Assembly: GCF_023920225.1 (NCBI RefSeq)
Contig: NZ_CP092587.1
Span: 1,178,001 to 1,242,000 of the forward strand
Reading direction: 5' to 3'
DNA length: 64,000 bases
Origin: Vibrio gazogenes
GTDB taxonomy: Bacteria; Pseudomonadota; Gammaproteobacteria; Enterobacterales; Vibrionaceae
Positions within the stretch are counted from its first letter, which is position 1; each line of letters opens with the position of its first letter. Below the pieces are notes generated by a model that searched no databases, had not been told where the DNA came from, and was given only the letters and a program-made list of their open reading frames with translations. Of the stretch, positions 7,849-16,449 are shown piece by piece. Both the position numbers and the translations under genes were made by a program.

Positions 7849-10062
7849 TTACTCAGCTGGGGGACCTGCTGGCTGATCAACCGGTGGATACGCATTTTCC
7901 AACAGGTATTGGAACCCTGCGGAGTACCAGCGGCCTGCGTGTGGCGCATTATCCATCGCCCCAGTAGGGAGTGGTGCAGAAGTGCTCATTTTATCTGGGT
8001 CACACATTGCATCGTATTGCTTCGCTGGGTCATCCGGATCAGGCTGGAAGTCTGGTTCAGAGATACCATCGGATTCACCCGGTGGTTTCACCCAAACAAA
8101 AGCATCAACGCCGGCATAAGGGTCAGCCCATGGTTTGTAGCCAATACCACTCGGTTGGTTACACCAGTTACCACGGTGATAACGACGATCGATCCGTGAT
8201 TCATCGACATAAGTGTTCTTATCCGATGAAGTACTGACATGTGTTGGTCGTTCAGGACCACCCCAGCCGTTGCGACCCGTATCAATCAACATCCCGATGG
8301 TGGTTGGTGCTCCTTTGGTTATCATCCGTTTACGGAATTCAATCGCATAGTCTTTCTCATCAAAGTTCGGGTTCCATTCATAGAAATCGGCACTTCGAAT
8401 CGGGCCTCCACCGACATTCTTGTCTGGATTTGGAAGGTAGGTTTCAACCAACGGACTGTAGTTGGCGGTATTGGTCACGAAACCAGCAACACTATTCCAG
8501 CTTGCATCAGTGCCTTTGATCACGTTGGAAATCAGTGTAATTGCCGGATCAAAGTTACTATCCCAGCCTAGCCAACCTGAGTGAGCCGCATCAATGTATG
8601 AATACACGTTTTTGATTGGTGCGAACTTATTCAGTGCGTAGGTGATCCCTTCACGATAGCCGCCAGGGCCATTTGCTTCTGCACATTTTGGAATGTCCAG
8701 ATTGGTGACGAGGTTTGGCAAAGAGTCAATCTCGATAACCGCAGCAATACGGATGCTCTGATATTTCGGATCGGCAAAGATTTCTGCAATTGGGTCGATA
8801 AACTCATTTTTATAGCGAACGATGTCGCCTCTGGAAATGAGCAACTCACCATTCGATGCCAGAGCTTTACAGTCACGGTTTGGTAAGTCATATACCACCA
8901 CAGTGAACAGATTCGCGCCTTGTTCGAGAGCTTTATCTAAGTGTGCCCGCAGACCCATTTTGCTGTCTGTCCCTTCAATCGCACCAATGCGATCGAGCCA
9001 GACCCCTGTGTTTTGGTCAGCTATCGCGCTACCGCCCGGTTCTGCTGCGGCTAATGCAGACCACTCAGGGTTGACATACCAAGTTGCATCACGGAATGGG
9101 TTGTCCACACGTTCAACGGTTGGCGGGACATCATCATCGGTGACATTGACGGTTTTGACGATTTTGCTGGTATCCATGCCGTCGCTGACAATGAGCGAGA
9201 CCGTATATTTACCGGGATCGGCATACGTGTGTGATGTGCTGACACCGGAACCGGTTGCGCCATCACCGAAGTCCCAGATATAGGTGAGAACATCGTTATC
9301 CGCATCGGTTGACGCAGACGCATCAAAGTTAACCAGTAACGGTGCTTGTCCGGATGCCGGTGTTACGGTCATCGCTGCTACAGGTGGGGTATTGCCGGAT
9401 TCGGTCGTGACATTGATCACCACATTGGCCGTATCGACGCCTGTGCCATCACTGACGGTTAGTTTCGCTGTGTACTCACCGGGTTCAGTGTAGGTATGTA
9501 GTACATTTTTGCCTGTACCGGTTTCACCGTCACCGAAATCCCAGACGTAGGTTAACGCATCCCCGTCAGCATCGCTTGAGCCACTGGCACTGAAGCTGAC
9601 TTCGAGTGGTGCAATACCGGAGACCGGTGTCGCATCAGCAACTGCGTCAGGTAAGTGATTTGGTGGTGGGGTGTCGCCGCCAGTACAGGTTGACCCCATT
9701 AACTCGACATTTGCGGCACTGGTCGCGTTACGAGTTCCCATAAAGTTAACAGCCAAGCTTTGGCCTTGTTTAATGGTTCCGTTCCACTCTTTGTTCACAA
9801 TGTAATAGGGGTTATTCCCTGAAAGTTCGCCACTCCAAGATTGTGTAACCGCCACACCGGCTGGATATTTCATCCCGACTTGCCAGCCATTAATATCGGC
9901 ACTTTCGTCATTCGTGATGGTGACAACACCTTGAAATCCACCATCCCATTCATTGGTTAATGAATATGAACAGGATGCAGCTTGTGCACCGATTGACGAC
10001 AATGCCGCCCCCAATGCAAAGACCAGCGGTAACAACCGGAGTTGTTTCTGCCTTTTTCTCAT
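7849..10062 (-). CDS. Secreted glycoside hydrolase family 6 cellulase with CBM2 and two PKD domains
   Basis: This exported, modular polysaccharide-degrading enzyme of about 737 residues begins with a signal peptide (basic MRKRQKQLR, a hydrophobic stretch, cleavage near GAQA-ASC). A CBM2-type cellulose-binding domain follows (residues about 30-130, from CSYSLTNEW to the paired Cys in GSTCTGG). Next come two PKD domains (about 140-225 and 228-310, each with YVWDFGDG or YIWDFGDG) and a GH6 catalytic domain (about 320-725). GH6 signatures are VVYDLPNRDCKAL, AAVIEIDSLPNLV, IDAAHSGWLGW, DTGRNGWGG and VWVKPPGESDG. The ATG at 10062 is chosen because TAGGAGG sits just upstream; the more distal ATG at 10092 lacks such a site. 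GH6 enzymes cleave cellulose with inversion; whether this is an exo- or endo-acting enzyme cannot be decided from sequence. Confidence 0.93.
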   Translation of the reverse strand: MRKRQKQLRLLPLVFALGAALSSIGAQAASCSYSLTNEWDGGFQGVVTITNDESADINGWQVGMKYPAGVAVTQSWSGELSGNNPYYIVNKEWNGTIKQGQSLAVNFMGTRNATSAANVELMGSTCTGGDTPPPNHLPDAVADATPVSGIAPLEVSFSASGSSDADGDALTYVWDFGDGETGTGKNVLHTYTEPGEYTAKLTVSDGTGVDTANVVINVTTESGNTPPVAAMTVTPASGQAPLLVNFDASASTDADNDVLTYIWDFGDGATGSGVSTSHTYADPGKYTVSLIVSDGMDTSKIVKTVNVTDDDVPPTVERVDNPFRDATWYVNPEWSALAAAEPGGSAIADQNTGVWLDRIGAIEGTDSKMGLRAHLDKALEQGANLFTVVVYDLPNRDCKALASNGELLISRGDIVRYKNEFIDPIAEIFADPKYQSIRIAAVIEIDSLPNLVTNLDIPKCAEANGPGGYREGITYALNKFAPIKNVYSYIDAAHSGWLGWDSNFDPAITLISNVIKGTDASWNSVAGFVTNTANYSPLVETYLPNPDKNVGGGPIRSADFYEWNPNFDEKDYAIEFRKRMITKGAPTTIGMLIDTGRNGWGGPERPTHVSTSSDKNTYVDESRIDRRYHRGNWCNQPSGIGYKPWADPYAGVDAFVWVKPPGESDGISEPDFQPDPDDPAKQYDAMCDPDKMSTSAPLPTGAMDNAPHAGRWYSAGFQYLLENAYPPVDQPAGPPAE

Positions 10063-10713
10063 TTCTAGCCTCCTACGGTTAGTTTTATACATATTTTTTT
10101 AATCCTCCTGATTAAGGATTTCTTTTTATTGCTACTGATTAAAATGTTATTTATAAGAATGGGTGACTAATAAATATTCATACTATTTGGGTCTAGATGG
10201 CACTCGTATTAGCGTCAAGAAATCACGATAAAATAATGTGAATAAATTTATTTATTGTGAGGTTATCCACGAAATAAAGAGTGATGAATAAGTAAATAGT
10301 CAGGTTTTTAAAGGTGAGATATGGAATTGAAATAAAATTTCAATTATTGATTTTTATTTTTTAACTTACTGATTTTTAATGTTTTATTTTTTTATTATTC
10401 TCATTATGTTTTTTGGTTTTTTTTATTTAATGTGTTGTATTTTAAAATGATATTCATAGCTAAATTAATAATTTGTAAATATTATAATATGACATGCTAT
10501 ATAATGATGATTTGTTTAATTATCAGGAATTTTTTGGAGTTTGTTGTAAGTAAATATTCCATGTATTTGGAATGATGATCACTGAGTATTTTAATTTTTA
10601 TGAACTATCATTGTGCCCTTTTTAAATAAAAGCGAAGATGGGGTAGAATATTATTTATGCAATTAGTTTGATATTGAATAACTCGGTTCATTGGATCATT
10701 TTTCAGGATGGTC
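10063..10713. other. Long AT-rich non-coding region upstream of the cellulase gene
   Basis: About 650 bp with no supported gene. The stretch from about 10130 to 10680 is very AT-rich with many T and A runs. It should contain the cellulase promoter, reading leftwards, but no convincing -35/-10 pair or operator stands out. The base composition contrasts with the flanking genes and may mark an old insertion boundary. Confidence 0.5.
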
Positions 10714-10814
10714 ACTAGGGGCAGTTGACCTTTCGTGGTTGAATTTTGTTCAATCTGAACGGGTATTGAGCGCGGCGCGGGGCATGCCGCTTAGCTATCC
10801 TAAGCAAATGACCC
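10714..10814 (+). mobile_element. Half copy of the MITE-like element found complete at 29456-29637
   Basis: The sequence from TAGGGGCAGTTGACC to the segment ending AAGCAAATGACCC matches the reverse complement of the right half of the complete element with only a few differences. The other terminal inverted repeat is not found downstream, so this copy is truncated at about 10814. It lies 120 bp upstream of the NYN-domain gene. The frame stays open through it, which produces a false N-terminal extension of that gene. Confidence 0.7.
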
Positions 10815-10936
10815 TAATGAAATGTTTGGGTTTGGTCGTGATACGAATGGCGTTCAATGATTTTCTCTGGGTCGGCGCTGCATTTCATATTACACTGCTG
10901 CTCCAGAAACACGACCAGCAATCAAAGGCCAGCCAG

Positions 10937-11413
10937 ATGAAAAAAGTTCTGTTACTTGTTGATGTACAAAATGTGTATTACACCACCCGACAAGCCTATC
11001 AACGTCACCTGAATTACAACAAATTGTGGGCGAAATCGACTGAGAACAGACAAGTGGTCAAGGCGATTGCCTATGCGATTGACCGGGGAGATCCGAAGCA
11101 ACAGGAATTTCAGAATATCCTGAGAGCGATCGGTTTCGAGGTCAAACTGAAACCCTTTATTCAACGGGCGGATGGCTCAGCGAAAGGGGACTGGGATGTC
11201 GGGATTACCATCGATGCGATGGAGTATGCAGCGGATGTTGATATTGTCGTGTTGGTTTCCGGAGATGGTGATTTTGATGTGTTGGTGAAAAAGTTATCCG
11301 GTGACAAAGAGAAATGGGTTGAAGTATATGGTGTCCCAGAGCTGACCTCTGTGACGTTGATGCAAGCGGCCAGTCAATATTTTCCGATTGATGCAGCATT
11401 GTTGATGGCATAA
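10937..11413 (+). CDS. NYN (LabA/PIN-like) domain protein
   Basis: The 158-residue single-domain protein belongs to the NYN/LabA branch of the PIN-like nuclease fold. Acidic residues typical of the metal-binding centre are visible: Asp in LLLVDVQNVYYT near the N-terminus, KGDWDVGITIDAM in the middle and LVSGDGDFDVLVKKL towards the C-terminus. The frame is open upstream to 10691, but that extension is translated from a truncated MITE-like element. The ATG at 10937 has AAAGG 8 nt before it and gives the usual family length, so it is chosen. RNase activity is inferred from the fold; the target is unknown. It stands alone, with a hairpin after it. Confidence 0.85.
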   Translation: MKKVLLLVDVQNVYYTTRQAYQRHLNYNKLWAKSTENRQVVKAIAYAIDRGDPKQQEFQNILRAIGFEVKLKPFIQRADGSAKGDWDVGITIDAMEYAADVDIVVLVSGDGDFDVLVKKLSGDKEKWVEVYGVPELTSVTLMQAASQYFPIDAALLMA

Positions 11414-11450
11414 GACTTGGCGGATGACGCTCGGTTGAGAGCGGGAATAT

Positions 11451-11475
11451 AGTCATGACCCGATTGGTCATGACT
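11451..11475. terminator. 10-bp perfect hairpin between convergent genes
   Basis: AGTCATGACC at 11451-11460 pairs with GGTCATGACT at 11466-11475 across a 5-nt loop, 37 bp after the NYN stop. Only a delayed T-run (about 11488) follows on the plus strand. A terminator role is likely but not certain. Confidence 0.55.
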
Positions 11476-11652
11476 GTAAAAGGATGATTTTTTGGGATGT
11501 GCGCAGCACTTTATTGAATCACGCTGACTTCCCATCCGGTTGAGTGCTTGTTATTTATCCCACCCCAACCCGTTATTCCTCGTCACTTCAGATAACTGCG
11601 CGAAGTACAATGAATCGTGATTAGTGCAGGGGCGTTTAGTCCAGATAAGTTT

Positions 11653-12807
11653 TTAGTCCAAATAAGCTTTTAGCCCATCAACCAAACGTCTGACGGCCTC
11701 GGTCAGTTCTTCCGGGCTGGCATTGGTAAAATTCAAGCGTAATGCTGCCGGTGATGGTGCCGCATTGGGATAAAATACCGGACTTGGGACGACGGCGACA
11801 CCTTTTCCCAGCATCGTTTTTGCCAGCGCAAATGTGTCGCAATCCGGTAACGAAAGCCAGATGAACATGCCGCCAGCGATAGGCTTGATATGACAACGTT
11901 CCGGCAGTTGTTGACGTAGCGCTGTATACAGACAGTCATAACGTGACTGATACAAGTGACGAATCCGTTGGAGATGTTGATCAAAATCGGGGTGTTGCAG
12001 CAGCCCGAGCAGCAGCGCTTGCATCGGCACACTGGAATGCAGATCCGCACCCTGTTTGACTTTAATTAATGGATCGAGATCGGTGTACTTTCCGGTGACC
12101 ACGCCAATTCTCAGCCCCGGAGAGGCAATTTTGGAAAATGAACGCAACACGATTGAATGATTCGGACAGAAATCAGACACCAGCGGCAGCGCTTCACCGC
12201 TGAAACGTAGCTCTCGATAAGGCGCATCTTCAATCAAAACAACGTTGTATTGGCAGCAAAGTGCCGCAACTTGCTGGCGGACGGCCAGTGTCCAGCAGAC
12301 GCCGGTCGGGTTGTGGAAATCAGGCACGGCATAAAAGGCTTTTGGCTTTTGTTGCTGAAAGCACTGTTCAAGTAACGCGACATCCGGGCCGTCTTCGGTT
12401 TGAGGCACGGTGACAATATTGGCCTGAACCAAATTGAAAACCTGCATGGCACCCAAATAACTCGGGGCTTCCATCGCAATGGTGTCTTGAGGATTAAAGT
12501 AAGCTCTGGCAATCAGATCCAAGCCTTGTTGTGACCCGGTACAGATCATGGCAGCGTGCGTATCGGGTAATTGATACAGGTTGTGTAGGTAGTCGAGCAA
12601 CGGTGGATAACCAGCGGTTGCACCGTATTGAAAGACTTCTGGCATATGAGCCAGTTTTTCTAGCATCGGTTGCATCAGGTCAATCGGAAAAGTCTGCTCG
12701 TCTGGCAGGCCACCGGCCAGCGAGATCACATTTTTATCGGTGGCGGCACTGAGGATCTCTCGAATATAAGATGAACGGGTCTGTTGTAATGAATGCGCAA
12801 TTTCCAT
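11653..12807 (-). CDS. PLP-dependent class I/II aminotransferase
   Basis: This 384-residue fold-type I aminotransferase resembles 2-aminoadipate/kynurenine-type enzymes, which form the same branch as the MocR aminotransferase domain but lack the HTH. Recognisable parts are SLAGGLPDEQTFP near the N-terminus, TGSQQGLDL, DFHNPTGVCW, IEDAPYRELRF and the PLP-binding lysine in SFSKIASPGLRIG. The substrate cannot be determined. It is divergent from an AraC-type regulator with 87 bp between the two starts, which suggests that this regulator controls it. No export signal is seen; the protein should be cytosolic. Confidence 0.9.
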   Translation of the reverse strand: MEIAHSLQQTRSSYIREILSAATDKNVISLAGGLPDEQTFPIDLMQPMLEKLAHMPEVFQYGATAGYPPLLDYLHNLYQLPDTHAAMICTGSQQGLDLIARAYFNPQDTIAMEAPSYLGAMQVFNLVQANIVTVPQTEDGPDVALLEQCFQQQKPKAFYAVPDFHNPTGVCWTLAVRQQVAALCCQYNVVLIEDAPYRELRFSGEALPLVSDFCPNHSIVLRSFSKIASPGLRIGVVTGKYTDLDPLIKVKQGADLHSSVPMQALLLGLLQHPDFDQHLQRIRHLYQSRYDCLYTALRQQLPERCHIKPIAGGMFIWLSLPDCDTFALAKTMLGKGVAVVPSPVFYPNAAPSPAALRLNFTNASPEELTEAVRRLVDGLKAYLD

Positions 12808-12894
12808 GTCTGTTCCTGTTTGGTGTTTATTGTGTCGGGCTGTTTTCTACTGGAGCACCGCCTCTAAGGAGAGATAGTACAGGGGATTGCTTAA

Positions 12895-13818
12895 ATGCAA
12901 ATGTCCATTTATGCTGAACAATATGTCCATTTATGCGATTTGTCTGCCGTGAACCCCCATCATATTTCCCGTATTAATGATATTCTTTTTTATATTCATA
13001 AAGATATCAGTAGAGAGCTATCAGCCAAGACCCTGGCCGAGGTGGCCGCTTATTCTGAGCAACATTTTCACCGCGTGTTTAAGCAGACGGTGGGTGAATC
13101 AATCCATCAGTACATCCGGCGCACACGGATGGAGTATGCTGCCAATCAACTGATGTTTGATCCCACGTCATCTGTGTCCGAAATCGCCAGTAATTGCGGT
13201 TTCAGTTCGGCATCCTCGTTTAGCCGAGCGTTTAAGGCGACTTTTCATATGTATCCCGGGCAGTGGCGGCAGCATGATATGGATGTCGCTGCAAAACCTT
13301 ATCTCAAAGACCCTGAAATTGCGGCCGGATACCAGCGTGTCGCGACTCGCCCGCTCCAACCCGCGAAAATTCTTGATGTGCCGGATCGTATGGCTGCTTA
13401 TGTGCGGCATACGGGATACAATCGTTCGATTCGCCATGCGTGGTTAGTGCTGAAAGCATGGGCGGAGAGCGAAGGGCGGGATTTTTTCACTCAGTTTGGG
13501 TTACATCATTCGAATCCTGCTTGGGTCGCACTGGATAAATGTCGTTACGTTGCCTGCCTTGAAATCGACCGGCCGCTGTCGTTTCGGGGAGTGGTCAATC
13601 AGATGATGATCCCCGGTGGTTTACATGCTGTTTTTCATTTACAGGGCGTCTATGGCGATCTGTTGCCGTATATCAGCCTGATTATGGAACAGTGGTTACC
13701 GACTTCAGGGTTTAAGCTGCGCTCGACACCGGCTTATGTTCACTACCAGCAAAATCATTTTCTTCACCCTGATGAACAGTTTGAGTTGGATTTTTATCTG
13801 CCGGTGAAGTTTTTTTAA
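12895..13818 (+). CDS. AraC-family regulator with C-terminal GyrI-like effector domain
   Basis: In this 307-residue protein the DNA-binding domain is N-terminal (about 25-125), as in Rob and similar regulators. First HTH SAKTLAEVAAYSEQHFHRVFK, then VSEIASNCGFSSASSFSRAFKATFHMYPGQWR. Residues about 155-306 (TRPLQPAKILDVPDRMAAYVRHTGYN to the C-terminal FELDFYLPVKFF) resemble GyrI-like small-molecule binding domains. AAGGAGAGA lies about 20 nt before the ATG at 12895; another in-frame ATG is two codons further on. It is divergent from the aminotransferase gene and is probably its regulator. The ligand is unknown. Confidence 0.88.
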   Translation: MQMSIYAEQYVHLCDLSAVNPHHISRINDILFYIHKDISRELSAKTLAEVAAYSEQHFHRVFKQTVGESIHQYIRRTRMEYAANQLMFDPTSSVSEIASNCGFSSASSFSRAFKATFHMYPGQWRQHDMDVAAKPYLKDPEIAAGYQRVATRPLQPAKILDVPDRMAAYVRHTGYNRSIRHAWLVLKAWAESEGRDFFTQFGLHHSNPAWVALDKCRYVACLEIDRPLSFRGVVNQMMIPGGLHAVFHLQGVYGDLLPYISLIMEQWLPTSGFKLRSTPAYVHYQQNHFLHPDEQFELDFYLPVKFF

Positions 13819-14057
13819 GCGTGCTTTGTCTGCAAGTCATGGCGTCATCAATTTTGGGTTCATTGCGCGTTGCAGGGTGTGTTCGTCACCTTTATCTGTC
13901 AATGCCACCTTATTCATACCATTCTGTGAGATGAAACGAATTAATATCAATTGAGATACGGTAGTGTCTGCCAGCATCATACAGATGATGGCGAGCGAAA
14001 AGGGGCACAGTTGGCCCTTTTGCTCAAGTGATTCGCAATCTTTAAGGAATTCAAGCA

Positions 14058-14810
14058 TTGGACATTCCACGGATTTTCAACATTACAGAAAGCGCACACC
14101 GCATCCACAATCCATTCACGCCTGACAAGTTCGCGACTCTCGGTGCTGCGTTACGGCTCTCACCGAAGGACCGTATTCTGGATCTCGGCAGTGGTTCGGG
14201 GGAGATGCTTTGTACCTGGGCTCGTGACTACGGTATTGTCGGCACCGGCATCGACATGAGCCCGTTGTTTACGACACAAGCGAAGCAGCGAGCCGAAGCA
14301 CTCGGCGTTGCTCATCAAGTTAAGTTTTTCCACAACGATGCCGCAGGTTACGTCTCTGACGAGCAAGTTGATGTGGCAGCTTGTGTCGGTGCCACATGGA
14401 TTGGTGGCGGTGTCGCCGGAACCATTGAACTTCTGGCAAAAAGTTTGCGCCCTCGCGGTATCATTCTGATTGGTGAACCTTACTGGCGACAGGTGCCGCC
14501 AACGGAAGAGGTCGCCAAAAAGTGTTTTGCTAACTCAATCTCCGATTTTCTCAGTCTGCCAGAGTTTCTTGCGTCGATTGGCCACCTCGGTTATGACGTG
14601 GTGGAGATGGTTCTCGCCAATCAAGATGGTTGGGATCGCTACGAAGCGGCCAAGTGGCTCACAATGCGGCGCTGGCTTGAAGAAAACCCTAACGATGAAT
14701 TGGCTGAAGAGATCCGCGCCAAATTGAGTACAGAGCCTGTACGTCACGCAACCTACACGCGGGAGTATTTGGGTTGGGGTGTGTTTGCGCTTATGCCACG
14801 GCTGACTTGA
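14058..14810 (+). CDS. Class I SAM-dependent methyltransferase, YjhP-like
   Basis: The 250-residue protein has the Rossmann motif I ILDLGSGSGEML and an acidic end of strand 2 (GTGIDMS), typical of class I SAM methyltransferases. The opening MDIPRIFNITESAHRIHNPFT, the segment ACVGATWIGGG and the end YLGWGVFALMPR closely resemble what I recall of E. coli YjhP. The start codon is a TTG at 14058 with AAGGA 9 nt before it. The methyl acceptor is unknown. The 239 bp before it hold no supported gene, only a weak GC-rich hairpin near 13997-14024 that may end the AraC transcript. Confidence 0.85.
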   Translation: MDIPRIFNITESAHRIHNPFTPDKFATLGAALRLSPKDRILDLGSGSGEMLCTWARDYGIVGTGIDMSPLFTTQAKQRAEALGVAHQVKFFHNDAAGYVSDEQVDVAACVGATWIGGGVAGTIELLAKSLRPRGIILIGEPYWRQVPPTEEVAKKCFANSISDFLSLPEFLASIGHLGYDVVEMVLANQDGWDRYEAAKWLTMRRWLEENPNDELAEEIRAKLSTEPVRHATYTREYLGWGVFALMPRLT

Positions 14811-14882
14811 ATGAAGTGAACTGTTTTTACATACAGTGTTCGTGTTAGTATTTGAAGCTGTTCATGATAATTAGGAAGCAAA

Positions 14883-15644
14883 ATGAAAGCGTTTAAACTT
14901 GATAATCATGTCATTCTTCGCTACCACGATTTACCCGGCGATGAAATACCAATTATTTTTATTCATGGGCTTGGATGTGCCTCTTCATTTGATTATCCAC
15001 AAGTCGCTTCAATGGGCGGCTTAACGAACCATAGACGCATATTGGTCGATCTGGTTGGCTCAGGATACAGTGATAAACCTGAATTTTTTGATTATACAAT
15101 CGCGAATCATGCTAAATACCTTAAAGAATTATTAGATCATTTGAGTATCGATAATATTGTAATCTTTGGTCATAGCATGGGTGGTGCGATATCTATTGCA
15201 TTCGCCAATTGTGTAAAAGATAAAGTTAAGGCTCTCATTCTAAGTGAGGCGAATCTGGACTCAGGTGGCGGATTTTTCAGTAAAAAGATCGCAAGTTATA
15301 GTGAAAGTGACTTTGTGAAATTTGGGTATACGGAGATACTTCAAGAGAGCGTTTCAAGTGGTAATACTGAATGGGCAGCAGGATTATCAAACAGTTCTCC
15401 CATCGCGATTCACAGAAATGCAGTCTCTTTGATAAAGGGGCAAACACCAAGTTGGCGGCAAATATTTTATTCACTGGATGCCGCTAAAACATATATTTAT
15501 GGAAGCAAAAGTTTACCTGACCCAGATAGTGAAGCACTGACTCGGAACAATATTAACGTTGCAGTTGTCGCTAATGCCGGCCATTCAATGGCGTGGGAGA
15601 ACCCAGAAGAATTAGCGTTAGTCATTAAGAAGTCTATCTTATAA
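14883..15644 (+). CDS. Alpha/beta hydrolase
   Basis: This 253-residue alpha/beta-fold hydrolase has the oxyanion region HGLGCASSFDYP, the nucleophile elbow GHSMGGA (Ser near residue 98) and a late histidine in NAGHSMAWENPEEL. The catalytic acid is not obvious by eye. The gene is more AT-rich than the methyltransferase before it, in line with the patchwork nature of this region. No signal peptide is seen. GGAAGC lies just before the ATG. Substrate unknown; esterases, lipases and lactonases share this fold. Confidence 0.85.
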   Translation: MKAFKLDNHVILRYHDLPGDEIPIIFIHGLGCASSFDYPQVASMGGLTNHRRILVDLVGSGYSDKPEFFDYTIANHAKYLKELLDHLSIDNIVIFGHSMGGAISIAFANCVKDKVKALILSEANLDSGGGFFSKKIASYSESDFVKFGYTEILQESVSSGNTEWAAGLSNSSPIAIHRNAVSLIKGQTPSWRQIFYSLDAAKTYIYGSKSLPDPDSEALTRNNINVAVVANAGHSMAWENPEELALVIKKSIL

Positions 15645-15714
15645 GCTGAACAAAGTGCTTAGAAGGGACAGCTAACATTTGGCGGTTATGTTGTTAGCCT
15701 TCAAGGAGGACATT

Positions 15715-16254
15715 TTGGCAAAGGTTATATCAGTCAGTAAAAGGGAAGGTCACCATTTTTCTAAATCGGTGGTGCAATCAATTACCTTAATTCAAGGTGA
15801 AGGGGTTGAAGGTGATGGACACAGAGGGAAAACCGTGCAGCATCGGTCCAGAGTTAAAGCGGATCCAACTCAGCCAAATTTAAGACAAGTCCACTTGATT
15901 CATGCTGAATTATTCGATGAGTTACACGAGCAGGGATTTGATATCGAACCCGCCGCGCTGGGCGAAAATATCACGACATGCGGCATTGATTTATTATCTC
16001 TGCCCAAAGGTTCATTATTACAATTTCCGAGTGGCGCTGAAGTCTCTATCACCGGTCTTCGCAATCCGTGTCCGCAAATAGAAAATTATAAAAAAGGATT
16101 ATTGTCTGCGGTACTCAGCCGAGATGAGTCAGGACAGGTTGTCCGTAAGGCAGGTGTCATGGGGATTGTAACCGTCGGAGGGCAGGTGAACGCAGGGGAT
16201 GATATTGAGGTTATTTTCCCTCATGAGCCATTTGAGGCATTAGAGAGGGTCTAA
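15715..16254 (+). CDS. MOSC domain-containing protein
   Basis: This roughly 179-residue stand-alone MOSC protein belongs to the superfamily that includes the molybdenum cofactor sulfurase C-terminal domain and YiiM-like proteins. The family pattern is visible in IHAELFDEL, then ALGENITTCGIDLLSLPKGS and the conserved cysteine in LRNPCPQIENYKKG. The TTG at 15715 is chosen because AAGGAGG sits 5 nt before it; the ATGs further upstream lack such a site. Stand-alone MOSC proteins are thought to handle sulfur transfer or molybdenum-linked substrates, but no precise role can be given. The stop codon overlaps a sequence similar to one end of an integron attC site. Confidence 0.85.
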   Translation: MAKVISVSKREGHHFSKSVVQSITLIQGEGVEGDGHRGKTVQHRSRVKADPTQPNLRQVHLIHAELFDELHEQGFDIEPAALGENITTCGIDLLSLPKGSLLQFPSGAEVSITGLRNPCPQIENYKKGLLSAVLSRDESGQVVRKAGVMGIVTVGGQVNAGDDIEVIFPHEPFEALERV

Positions 16255-16267
16255 TTTTAGCGCCTCG

Positions 16268-16360
16268 TTAACCCTAGGGTATTGTGGGTTGACGCATCAT
16301 TGCATTTTTCGGTTTCAGGGGCGTTGGTGTTCTGTGCGCTACCCGAAAATCTTTTTTTGT
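16268..16360 (+). repeat. Degenerate copy of the island repeat family (copy 1)
   Basis: The stretch AACCCTAGG followed by GACGCATCATTG, TTTTTCGGTTTCAGGGG, TTCTGTGCGC and CCGAAAATCTTTTTTTG matches module R1 of the repeats at 21923, 24934 and 25401. The long hairpin of that module is missing. The start also resembles the end-module seen at 25730, so two ends of the unit are joined here. Confidence 0.7.
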
Positions 16361-16449
16361 CACTGTTTTTGCTAAAAGAAAAAACTGCAAGAACATCGCC
16401 AATCTACTTGCCGTTTATTGCGGCGTTAGACATCGAGGAACATTCATAC

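Noticed and set aside
13837..14070. 77-codon minus-strand frame between the AraC and methyltransferase genes
   Set aside because: No ribosome-binding site and no recognisable product; it overlaps the methyltransferase start. The region holds at most a weak hairpin.
15670..15700. GCTAAC and GTTAGC inverted pair before the MOSC gene, considered as an attC site
   Set aside because: The boxes do not fit the RYYYAAC/GTTRRRY pattern and the interval of about 30 bp is too short.
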